37,440 nucleotides of DNA, taken from Gammaproteobacteria bacterium. GTDB lineage: Bacteria; Pseudomonadota; Gammaproteobacteria; Ga0077536. The stretch covers positions 1-37,440 of the forward strand of contig JAURMM010000044.1 of the NCBI GenBank assembly GCA_030830685.1, in the 5' to 3' direction. Of this stretch, positions 8,096-17,190 are shown one piece after another. How positions within the stretch are numbered: the first letter of the stretch is position 1; the number at the start of each line of letters is the position of its first letter. Made by a program: the position numbers and the translations under genes. The notes below the pieces were generated by a model. The model was not told the DNA's origin. It saw only the letters and a program-made list of their open reading frames with translations, and searched no databases.

Positions 8096-11000
8096 TCAAG
8101 CCACGAAACGTCGCGCGTTTGCGAACAGACCAAACCAGGGGGATTCCATCGCCTGCCAGGTGGGCGACAACCATGAGAACTGCTTGGTGAGGAACACGCG
8201 CTCGGGATGGGGCATGAGGATGGTGGCACGACCATCGTTGGAGGTCACGCCGGTGATGCCTGCTGCCGAACCGTTTGGGTTGTGCGGGTAGTGATACGCT
8301 TCGAGGCCCCGGTTGTCGACAAAACGTACGCAGACGTCCGTGGGAACATCCGCAAAAACTGCACGTCCTTCGCCATGCGACACCACCAGAGGGGCCTGCA
8401 GTCCGGCCATGTCCCGGAGCAGAACGGAAGCTGAGGGCAACACCTCTGCCATCACCAGTCGCGCCTCGTACTGCTCGGAACGATTACGCAGAAAACGAGG
8501 CCAGTGAGTCGTACCTGGAATGAGGCTTTTCAGCTGGGACAGCATCTGGCAACCGTTGCAGACACCCAGGGAGAACGTCTCCGGACGCTGGAAGAACGCA
8601 CTGAACTCGGCCTCGGTACGCGCGTTGAACAGGATTGAACGGGCCCAGCCGCCTCCCGCGCCCAGCACATCCCCGTAGGAGAAACCGCCGCAGGCCGCCA
8701 GACCCTGAAAGTTCGCAAGCGAGACGGTTCCGCTCATCAGATCCGACATGTGGACATCAAAGGCATCAAAGCCTGCTCGCGCAAACGCCGCGGCCATTTC
8801 ACGCTGCCCATTCACACCCTGCTCGCGCAGGATCGCGACGCGCGGCCGCGACAACGCCAGTGCCGGCGGGATCGTGAAAGGCAACCCCTCGGGCACTTTC
8901 AGCTGCAGGCCAGGATCCTGCCGATCGAGCACGGTGGCAAGCTCCTCATCTGCACAGTCCGGATGGTCGCGCAGCCGCTGCAGTCTGTGGGTAGTGGCAG
9001 TCCACTCTTCCAGGGGCACGAAGAGATCTTCCTGATAGAGCAGTTCGGATCCGTGCGTGATCGAAAGCACTGTGCCTGCCACCACAGGACCCAGAACATG
9101 AAGATGGGCGTCCGGTATGCCTTGCTGCGAAAACACGGCCAGTACCGCCCTGAGATCCTCGGCCCGGACTTGCACCACCACACCCAGCTCTTCGTTGAAG
9201 AGCACCTGCACCGGATCTGCTCCAAGCGTGGCGATATCAATCCTGAAGCCGCGCCGACTCGCGAAGGCCATTTCCATCAGCGTGACCAGCAGGCCACCAT
9301 CGGCTCGATCGTGCGCGGCAAGGAGGTAACCGCTCTCATTCAACAATTGCATCGCGGCGAATGTGGCGACCAGGTCCTCTGGATGTTCGAGATCCGGCGC
9401 TTCATGACCAAGGCTGTCGCAGACCTGCGCGCACACTGAGCCGCCGAGGCGATATCGGCCGCGCCCAAGGTCGACCAACAGCAGCAGCGTGTCATCCTCG
9501 GCTGCGAGCATGGGCGTCAAGGTGGCACGCACATCTGCCACGGGTGCGAAGGCAGATACCACCAGACTGACCGGAGAGGTACTGGCGTGTTCCACGCCAT
9601 CTGCTCGCCAGCTGCTGCGCATGGACATCGAATCCTTGCCGACAGGAATGCAGATCCCGAGCGCTTGGCAAAGTTCGCTGGTGGCGGCCACCGCCTGGTA
9701 AAGCGTGGCGTCCTCTCCCGGCTGGCCTGCGGCCGCCATCCAGTTGGCAGAAAGCACCACCTCGGAGAGATCGAGAATCCGGGCAGGCAGGAGATTGGTG
9801 AGTGCTTCACCGATGGCCATGCGTGCCGAGGCAGCACCATCCAGCAAGGCGAGCGGCATGCGCTCGCCGATGGCGAAGGCCTCGCCCGTGACACCCGTGT
9901 AGTCGAGCGAGGTCACGGCACAGTCCGCGACCGGCACCTGCCAGGGGCCGACCATCGGGTCGCGTACCGACAGGCCGCCGACCGTGCGATCACCAATGGT
10001 GATGAGAAATCGTTTGTCGGCCACTGCCGGGAAACGCAGGACACGTCTGATGAGCATAGGCAGTGCGGGCCAACGCCCGGGCAGAGGCTGCACCGGGAAA
10101 CGCGCGGTCTCCACCGTACGGAACATCTTCGGTGGCTTGCCAAACAGAACTTCCATCGGGAGATCGACCACCGCCTCGCCGGTGCGCGAGTCTTCCACAC
10201 GAAGATGGGGCTCTTCAGTTGCCACGCCCAACACCGCTACCGGACACCGCTCCCGCCTGCAGATCGCCAGCAGGTTGTCCAGGTCGGAGGGGGCCACGCC
10301 CAGCACATAACGCTCCTGTGCTTCGTTGCACCAGATCTCGAGCGGCGACATGCTTGCATCTGCGCTCGGAATCGCGCGCAGATCCAGCCGACCGCCCCGA
10401 CCGCTGTCGTGCAGGAGCTCAGGCACGGCATTCGAGAGTCCGCCGGCCCCCACATCGTGAATAGACAGAATGGGATTGTGCTCACCGAGCGCACAGCAGG
10501 TATCTATGACTTCCTGGACCCGGCGCTCCATCTCCGCGTTGTCTCGCTGGACCGAGGCAAAATCAAGATCGCCCTGACTGCTGCCGCCGCGTTGTGAGGA
10601 CGCGGCACCCCCGCCGAGGCCGATCAACATGGCGGGTCCGCCAAGGACCAGTACGCATGCACCTGCGGGCAGGCGCAATTTCTCCACATGGCCGGGACGC
10701 ACGTTGCCGATGCCTCCCGCCAGCATGATGGGCTTGTCGTAGGCACGACGCCTGCCATCCAGGCTGGATTGCTCGAACGTCCGGAAATATCCCCCGAGCG
10801 CTGGTCGACCGAATTCGTTGTTGAAGGCGGCTGCACCGATCGGCCCCTCCAGCATGATCTGGAGCGGGCTTGCGAGACGGGGATTGACCGGACGAGGTGC
10901 TTCCCAGTGCTGGGTGAAACCGGGAATGCGCAGATGGGACACCGTGAAACCACTGAAGCCCGCTTTGGGGCGCCCGCCGCGCCCGGTGGCGCCTTCGTCA

Positions 11001-11956
11001 CGGATTTCACCGCCCGCGCCAGTTGCCGCGCCCGGATAGGGCGAGATTCCGGTGGGGTGATTGTGGGTCTCCACCTTCATGAGCAGCTGCATCGGCTCGT
11101 GCTCGGCGTGGAAACAGCGTGTGGCGGGGTCCACCTGCCACCGTTCTCCCGTGTGACCCCGCGTCACCGCGGCATTGTCGCGGTAGGCGGAGAGGACCTG
11201 ATTGGGATGTGCTGCATGCGTGGCGCGAATCATCCCGAAGAGGCTCGGGCTGCGCGCAACACCATCAATCTGCCAGTCGGCATTGAAGATCTTGTGGCGG
11301 CAATGTTCAGAGTTGGCCTGCGCGAACATCATGAGCTCCGCATCGGTCGGATCGCGGTCGAGCGCAAGATAACAGTCGGCCAGATAGTCGATTTCATCTG
11401 GCGCGAGGGCCAAGCCGAGGCGTGCATCCAAGGCTTCGAGCGCGGTGCGGCCTTCGGCGCGGAAGGGCACCCGGCCTAGCACACCGGGCTGCAAGGTGCC
11501 GTAGAAGCAGAGCCCTTCTGCCGCCGGGTGCACGCTCTCCGTCATGCGGTCGTGGAGGAGCGGTGTGACTTCTTCCCAATCCTCGTCCCGGAAGCCATTC
11601 AGCTCCCACAGTACGGCGCGTTCGATGCGCAGGATTCCGTTCAGCCCGCAGTTGTGCGCGATATCGGTTGCCTTGCTGGCCCAGGGCGAGAGGGTGCCGA
11701 GTCGTGGCGCCACATAGCGGGCCCGCGCGGGTGGCGTGAAGTCAGCATGCGGGGTACCTAGCAGCGCCATCAGCCGCGTCAGGGTTTCCCCTGCCAGGGG
11801 CGCATGACTCCAGACCACATAGAGCCAGGTTGCACGTGCCGCTACGAGCTCGGGGTGGCGCTGCCGCAGACGCTCGAGCAGGCGCTCGATACGGAAATCG
11901 GAGAGGGCGGCGTCCCCGGCAAAAATCCGGGCGTGGGGCGTGGCGTCTGCGGACAT
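8096..11956 (-). CDS. purL: Phosphoribosylformylglycinamidine synthase (single-chain)
   Basis: PurL converts FGAR, ATP and glutamine to FGAM in step four of de novo purine synthesis. From ATG 11956 the protein has 1286 residues, matching the large single-chain gammaproteobacterial type (E. coli 1295). Visible are SPWASKATDIAHNCGL near residue 100, FAQANSEHCRHKIF, KVETHNHPTGISP and GAATGAGGEIRDEGATGRG of the synthase domain, and the glutaminase domain with GVCNGCQ (Cys1133) and PHPERVF (His1250, Glu1252), all catalytic residues present. A longer frame starts at GTG 12004 but its 16 extra residues are Pro-rich and unlike the family. A 109-nt leader with an inverted repeat separates it from the upstream DUF7931 gene on the same strand. 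Confidence 0.98.
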   Translation of the reverse strand: MSADATPHARIFAGDAALSDFRIERLLERLRQRHPELVAARATWLYVVWSHAPLAGETLTRLMALLGTPHADFTPPARARYVAPRLGTLSPWASKATDIAHNCGLNGILRIERAVLWELNGFRDEDWEEVTPLLHDRMTESVHPAAEGLCFYGTLQPGVLGRVPFRAEGRTALEALDARLGLALAPDEIDYLADCYLALDRDPTDAELMMFAQANSEHCRHKIFNADWQIDGVARSPSLFGMIRATHAAHPNQVLSAYRDNAAVTRGHTGERWQVDPATRCFHAEHEPMQLLMKVETHNHPTGISPYPGAATGAGGEIRDEGATGRGGRPKAGFSGFTVSHLRIPGFTQHWEAPRPVNPRLASPLQIMLEGPIGAAAFNNEFGRPALGGYFRTFEQSSLDGRRRAYDKPIMLAGGIGNVRPGHVEKLRLPAGACVLVLGGPAMLIGLGGGAASSQRGGSSQGDLDFASVQRDNAEMERRVQEVIDTCCALGEHNPILSIHDVGAGGLSNAVPELLHDSGRGGRLDLRAIPSADASMSPLEIWCNEAQERYVLGVAPSDLDNLLAICRRERCPVAVLGVATEEPHLRVEDSRTGEAVVDLPMEVLFGKPPKMFRTVETARFPVQPLPGRWPALPMLIRRVLRFPAVADKRFLITIGDRTVGGLSVRDPMVGPWQVPVADCAVTSLDYTGVTGEAFAIGERMPLALLDGAASARMAIGEALTNLLPARILDLSEVVLSANWMAAAGQPGEDATLYQAVAATSELCQALGICIPVGKDSMSMRSSWRADGVEHASTSPVSLVVSAFAPVADVRATLTPMLAAEDDTLLLLVDLGRGRYRLGGSVCAQVCDSLGHEAPDLEHPEDLVATFAAMQLLNESGYLLAAHDRADGGLLVTLMEMAFASRRGFRIDIATLGADPVQVLFNEELGVVVQVRAEDLRAVLAVFSQQGIPDAHLHVLGPVVAGTVLSITHGSELLYQEDLFVPLEEWTATTHRLQRLRDHPDCADEELATVLDRQDPGLQLKVPEGLPFTIPPALALSRPRVAILREQGVNGQREMAAAFARAGFDAFDVHMSDLMSGTVSLANFQGLAACGGFSYGDVLGAGGGWARSILFNARTEAEFSAFFQRPETFSLGVCNGCQMLSQLKSLIPGTTHWPRFLRNRSEQYEARLVMAEVLPSASVLLRDMAGLQAPLVVSHGEGRAVFADVPTDVCVRFVDNRGLEAYHYPHNPNGSAAGITGVTSNDGRATILMPHPERVFLTKQFSWLSPTWQAMESPWFGLFANARRFVA

Positions 11957-12019
11957 GCTGGGTCTTGGAGGTGATGGAGGTGGCGCGGGAGGCCGTATTG
12001 TCACCTCGGCCCCCGCTTA

Positions 12020-12048
12020 TCGCCACCAGTTCGACCGTCAGGTGGCGA
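12020..12048 (-). repeat. Inverted repeat in the purL leader
   Basis: The arms TCGCCACC (12020-12027) and GGTGGCGA (12041-12048) are perfectly complementary over 8 bp around a 13-nt loop, just after the end of the DUF7931 gene and about 64 nt before the purL start. In the purL mRNA it would form a hairpin not followed by a U-run, so it is not an intrinsic terminator. It does not resemble the E. coli PurR operator. A leader structure or a chance GC-rich repeat are both possible. Confidence 0.35.
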
Positions 12049-12065
12049 CAGGCAGCCCTCCCGCC

Positions 12066-12569
12066 TCACAGATGCAGTCGTTTCAGGTTGAGATCCGGCT
12101 GCGCGCGGGCCCAGATCTCATCGAAGCGGAAGGTCAGTTGCCGGGCGCGTCTGGCATCGTCGAAGGCCGCTGTCGCTTCATGGCGTGTACCCGTTCGGCG
12201 GTGCAGGTAATGGCAGCGGTCCACCACCAGCCAGGCATCTGCAGTGTCCTGGTGCTCCGGGGCGGGCACCCGTATCTCCATGAAGCTCGAAAGACGCTGG
12301 GCAAGCTCGATGAGCCGGTGTCCACGCGCGACCAGCGGCGCCACCTCACGGACAAGGACCCGCACCCGCGCACGCCGGCTGTCGACCACAAGCGCCCGTA
12401 GCGCGTCGACGAATTCACTGGTGTCGTAGAGTTGGGGATCGAGTTGGTGCGAGAAGAGATCCACTGAGCGCCGCGCCCGGCGTACCAGCTCGACACTCGC
12501 GTCGCGCACCGCAGCGGCCTCGACGAGATTGAGTGGTGCGTCGGGGGTGTCGGGACCCTCTCCGGGCAT
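12066..12569 (-). CDS. Stand-alone PLD-like DUF7931-type protein
   Basis: The 167-residue product resembles the phospholipase-D-like domain (DUF7931) that, as I recall, often forms the C-terminal part of GNAT/HPA2-type proteins encoded after purB in gammaproteobacteria. Here no GNAT part is present. Visible are the opening strand-helix AAAVRDASVELVRRARRS followed by VDLFSHQLDPQLYD, a central VRVLVREVAPLVARGHRLIEL, and the closing HYLHRRTGTRHEATAAFDD and FDEIW. The PLD catalytic HxKxxxxD motif is absent, so enzymatic cleavage is not expected. It starts 2 nt after the purB stop and precedes purL, so it is in a purine operon, but nothing in the sequence ties it to purine chemistry. No signal peptide or membrane segment. 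Function unknown. Confidence 0.8.
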   Translation of the reverse strand: MPGEGPDTPDAPLNLVEAAAVRDASVELVRRARRSVDLFSHQLDPQLYDTSEFVDALRALVVDSRRARVRVLVREVAPLVARGHRLIELAQRLSSFMEIRVPAPEHQDTADAWLVVDRCHYLHRRTGTRHEATAAFDDARRARQLTFRFDEIWARAQPDLNLKRLHL

Positions 12570-12571
12570 GT

Positions 12572-14005
<1,434 letters not shown>

Positions 14006-14043
14006 CTACAATCGGGCTCGCCCGAATCCAGTGGTTCCAATCC

Positions 14044-14670
14044 GTGACCAAGTCTGCCGTTGCTCAGCGTTTTCGCGGTTTCCTGCCGGTGGTTATCGAT
14101 ATCGAGACCGGAGGTTTCAACGCGAGCACGGATGCAATGCTCGAAATCGCTGCCGTGCTGGTGGCCTGGGATGAAGCCAAGGGCTGGCACAGATCCGAGA
14201 CCATCGCCCGGCATGTGAAGCCTTTCGAAGGTGCTCGTCTCGAAGAGTCGGCATTGAAATTCAACAAGATCGACCCTTGGCACCCCTTCCGTCTTGCAGT
14301 GGATGAGAAGGAAGCGCTGAATGACATCTTCAGCCGTGTCCGGGATGCGGTGAACCTGCACGGTTGCTCCCGCGCAATTCTCGTCGGTCACAACCCCGCC
14401 TTTGATCTCTCCTTCCTCAAGGCGGCTGTGGCGCGCGCCAAGGTCAAGCGCAACCCCTTCCATGCCTTCAGCACCTTCGATACAGCGAGCCTCGCAGGCG
14501 TGGCCTTCGGGCAGACCGTGTTGTCGCGTGCAGTGGCTGCGGCCCAGCTCGAATGGTCAGAGGAAGCCGCACACTCCGCCATCTACGATGCGGAGAAGAC
14601 AGCCGATCTGTTCTGCGTGATCGTCAACCAGTGGGATCTTTTGCGCGGATCCGATCTCCCCAGCGCATAG
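14044..14670 (+). CDS. rnt: Ribonuclease T
   Basis: RNase T is a DEDD-family 3'-5' exoribonuclease that trims tRNA and other stable RNA ends, including end turnover of tRNA CCA. The only start that fits the family is GTG 14044, giving 208 residues beginning with TKSAVAQRFRGF; the upstream in-frame ATG at 13924 would add 40 unrelated residues and run into purB. The active-site residues are all visible: Asp19 and Glu21 (VIDIETGGF), Asp121 (HNPAFD), His177 and Asp182 (HSAIYDAEKTA). RNase T-specific stretches KRNPFHAFSTFDTASLAG and LGQTVLS-like FGQTVLS are present. No clear ribosome site precedes the GTG. Its last 47 nt overlap the end of the convergent mtaD. Confidence 0.95.
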   Translation: MTKSAVAQRFRGFLPVVIDIETGGFNASTDAMLEIAAVLVAWDEAKGWHRSETIARHVKPFEGARLEESALKFNKIDPWHPFRLAVDEKEALNDIFSRVRDAVNLHGCSRAILVGHNPAFDLSFLKAAVARAKVKRNPFHAFSTFDTASLAGVAFGQTVLSRAVAAAQLEWSEEAAHSAIYDAEKTADLFCVIVNQWDLLRGSDLPSA

Positions 14671-15952
14671 CATTGGCGAGCAGCTCGCGGGTGTCAGCGA
14701 GCGTCACCTCGCCACCGCTCACCACGTGACGCCCTGCCACCCAGACTTCACGCACGTTATCCCGCTGGGCCGCGTAGACAATCTGGGCCACGGGGTCATA
14801 GACCGGCCACAGCCGGGGATCGTCGAAATCAACCGCGATGAGGTCGGCCTGTTTGCCTGGTTTGAGTGAGCCGATCTCGTGCTCCAGCCCCAGGGCGCGC
14901 GCGCCATTCAGGGTCGCCATCCGCAGGGCGGCGGAGGCAGGGAGTGCCTCTGCATTCCCGGTGATGCCCTTGGCCAGCAGGGCAGCCGTGCGCATCTCCG
15001 TCAGCATGTCGAGATCATTGTTGCTGGCACAGCCATCGGTGCCGAGGGCGCAGTTCACGCCGGCGGCCATCAGACCACTCACGGGGGCGATGCCGCTGGC
15101 GAGCTTCAGGTTCGATTCCGGGCAGTGCGCGATGGAGACGCCCGCATGCGCAAGCGCCTCGATTTCTACAGGCAGCAGCTGGGTCATATGCACGGCAAGG
15201 AGGCGAGGTGAGAGCAGGCCCAGTTCAGCGAGCCGGGTGAGCGGCCGGCGACCATCGCGGGCGACCGCCTCTGCCACCTCCTGGGCTGTCTCATGCACAT
15301 GCATGTGGATGGGAACATCGAGCTCCTCGGCCAGCACCACGATTTCGCTCAAAGCGGCATCGTCCACGGTGTACGGTGCATGTGGCGCAAAAGCCGTGTG
15401 AATGAACGGATGATCGCGGTAGCGGTCATGCACCTCCTGGCCCTTGCGCAGGTACTCGCGGGTGTCCTGCGCCCAGGCTGTAGGGAAGCCGATGACGATC
15501 ATGCCGAGCATGGCGCGGATGCCGAGCCCGCTGGCAGCGGCCGCGGCCTCATCCGGAAACATGTACATGTCGTTGAAGCAGGTCGTGCCGCCGCGCAACA
15601 TTTCCCATGCCGCGAGACGCGTTCCATCGCGCACGAAATCCGGTGCCAGCCAGCGCGCTTCGGCCGGCCAGATGTGTTCCTGTAACCAGCGCATGAGTGG
15701 CAGATCATCAGCCATACCTCGGAAGAGGCTCATGGCGGCATGCGTGTGGGTGTTCACGAAACCCGGCAGCAAGGCATGGCGGCGACAATCCACTTCGCGG
15801 TCCGCACGAATCTGCTGCTGCCAGCCGGCGGTTGGCACCAGGGCAACGATACGGCCATGCTCGATGGCCAGGCTGTGATCATCCAGCGTGCCGAGCGTAG
15901 GCTCCACGGTGATGATCCAGCGGGCATGAATGATCTGATCGGCGTGCTGCAC
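14624..15952 (-). CDS. mtaD: 5'-methylthioadenosine/SAH deaminase (TRZ/ATZ amidohydrolase)
   Basis: This amidohydrolase-superfamily enzyme most likely deaminates 5'-methylthioadenosine to methylthioinosine. GTG 15952 gives 442 residues starting [18 protein letters not shown], exactly where family members start, with AGGA about 10 nt upstream; an ATG at 15991 would add 13 unrelated residues. Metal ligands are seen in NTHTHAAM (His69, His71), the middle histidines in HVHETAQE, and the distal Asp in [15 protein letters not shown]. The superfamily alone would also allow atrazine/triazine-type or guanine-type deaminases; the MTA assignment rests on the divergent neighbour mtnA, on the same pairing in Pseudomonas (PA3170 next to mtnA, characterised as MTA deaminase, from memory), and on the MTI-phosphorylase-like gene at 32364. 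Confidence 0.88.
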   Translation of the reverse strand: MQHADQIIHARWIITVEPTLGTLDDHSLAIEHGRIVALVPTAGWQQQIRADREVDCRRHALLPGFVNTHTHAAMSLFRGMADDLPLMRWLQEHIWPAEARWLAPDFVRDGTRLAAWEMLRGGTTCFNDMYMFPDEAAAAASGLGIRAMLGMIVIGFPTAWAQDTREYLRKGQEVHDRYRDHPFIHTAFAPHAPYTVDDAALSEIVVLAEELDVPIHMHVHETAQEVAEAVARDGRRPLTRLAELGLLSPRLLAVHMTQLLPVEIEALAHAGVSIAHCPESNLKLASGIAPVSGLMAAGVNCALGTDGCASNNDLDMLTEMRTAALLAKGITGNAEALPASAALRMATLNGARALGLEHEIGSLKPGKQADLIAVDFDDPRLWPVYDPVAQIVYAAQRDNVREVWVAGRHVVSGGEVTLADTRELLANAMRWGDRIRAKDPTG

Positions 15953-16022
15953 GCGGGACAGTCCTCGCAACGGTGGCGCACACGGTAACATAGCGCCACT
16001 CCTCCAACCGGTACCGACATCC

Positions 16023-17057
16023 ATGACCGATCTACGCCTCGCACCCGTCCGCTGGGATGGCGAAGCCCTCATCCTGCTCGACCAGCGCCTGCTTCCGCGC
16101 CAGGAGAACTACCTGCGCTGCACGGACCACACCAGTGTGGTGGAGGCGATTGCGACCATGGTGGTGCGTGGCGCCCCCGCGATCGGCATCGCAGGTGCCT
16201 TCGGTGTGGTGCTGGCGGCACGTTTCGCCTCTCGCCTGCCGGAGGTGCGGCGCGTGGAATACATGGACATCGCCTTGCGTGAGTTGCGTGAGGCGCGCCC
16301 CACGGCCGTGAATCTTGCGTGGGCCGTGGACCGGATGGCGACCTGTCTGCGCGGGGCAGCAGCGCACCCCGAAGCCACACTCGCAGAGGAGGCCTGTCGC
16401 ATCTTCGAAGAAGACTTGGCAGCCAATCACCGCATGGGCGACCTTGGCGCAGCGCTGCTGTCACCTGGCGCGCGTGTCATGACCCATTGCAACGCGGGCG
16501 CACTGGCCACTGCGGGCTATGGCACGGCACTCGGCGTCATCCGCAGTGCCTGGCGGGACGGGCACCTGAGCGAAGTTTTTGCTACCGAAACCCGGCCCTG
16601 GCTGCAGGGCGCGCGGCTCACCGCCTGGGAACTGCAGCGGGACGGCATACCCGTGCGCCTCATCACCGATGGCAGCGCGGCGCATGTGATTCGGACACAG
16701 GGTGTGTCCTGGGTCATCGTGGGTGCCGATCGCGTGGCAGCCAATGGTGACGTCGCAAACAAGATTGGCACTTATGCGCTGGCGGTGGCAGCTCGCCATC
16801 ACGGGGCCCGGTTCATGGTGGTGGCACCGAGCTCCACGGTGGACTTGTCCACCGCCAGCGGCGAGGCCATCCACATCGAGGAGCGCGCGGCCTCGGAGGT
16901 GCTGGAAGTAGCCGGCACCCGCTTCGCCGCGCCCGGCGTAGAGGCGCTGAATCCCGTGTTTGACGTCACGCCCGCGGCGCTGGTGGATGTCCTCGTGACT
17001 GAGCGCGGGGTGCTGGAGCGCCCAGATTCCGCGGGAATGGCCGCTCTGATGGCCTGA
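16023..17057 (+). CDS. mtnA: S-methyl-5-thioribose-1-phosphate isomerase
   Basis: MtnA isomerises methylthioribose-1-phosphate to methylthioribulose-1-phosphate in methionine salvage. The 344-residue protein is of the usual length and shows [15 protein letters not shown], the catalytic Cys156 in [18 protein letters not shown], and the catalytic Asp236 in [17 protein letters not shown]; these features distinguish it from the related eIF2B subunits. It is divergent from mtaD across 70 nt, which likely carries both promoters, though I see only a weak TAACAT (15986-15991) and no matching -35. No clear ribosome site precedes the ATG. No gene for later salvage steps (mtnB, mtnC, mtnD) is in this window. 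Confidence 0.96.
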   Translation: MTDLRLAPVRWDGEALILLDQRLLPRQENYLRCTDHTSVVEAIATMVVRGAPAIGIAGAFGVVLAARFASRLPEVRRVEYMDIALRELREARPTAVNLAWAVDRMATCLRGAAAHPEATLAEEACRIFEEDLAANHRMGDLGAALLSPGARVMTHCNAGALATAGYGTALGVIRSAWRDGHLSEVFATETRPWLQGARLTAWELQRDGIPVRLITDGSAAHVIRTQGVSWVIVGADRVAANGDVANKIGTYALAVAARHHGARFMVVAPSSTVDLSTASGEAIHIEERAASEVLEVAGTRFAAPGVEALNPVFDVTPAALVDVLVTERGVLERPDSAGMAALMA

Positions 17058-17100
17058 GCGGCTGCGGCCTGTGGGCGGGGTGCTTACCCCGATCGCGCCG

Positions 17101-17109
17101 TGCTACAAT
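17101..17109 (+). promoter_or_regulatory. Extended -10 promoter upstream of gyrA
   Basis: The sequence TGCTACAAT is a TGn extension followed by TACAAT, one mismatch from the sigma-70 -10 consensus, 82 nt before the gyrA start. The region 17 nt upstream (TGCTTA) is a poor -35. A predicted start near 17116 gives a leader of about 75 nt. The 133-nt gap after mtnA is otherwise without genes, so a promoter is expected here. Confidence 0.5.
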
Positions 17110-17190
17110 CGCGCCTTGCCCGGGGACAACTGATCCCTTTCATTCCAAGAACTTACCTCTCGTCCTCCGAATCAATCCCACGGCAGCCAG

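Noticed and set aside
9587-10597. A 336-codon ORF antisense to purL
   Set aside because: Contained in purL; no motif, composition is that of a reverse-strand shadow.
14007-14012. TACAAT as -10 element of rnt
   Set aside because: The hexamer is good, but there is no -35 at an acceptable distance (TTGCAA is 13 nt away) and no TGn extension; left out as a feature.
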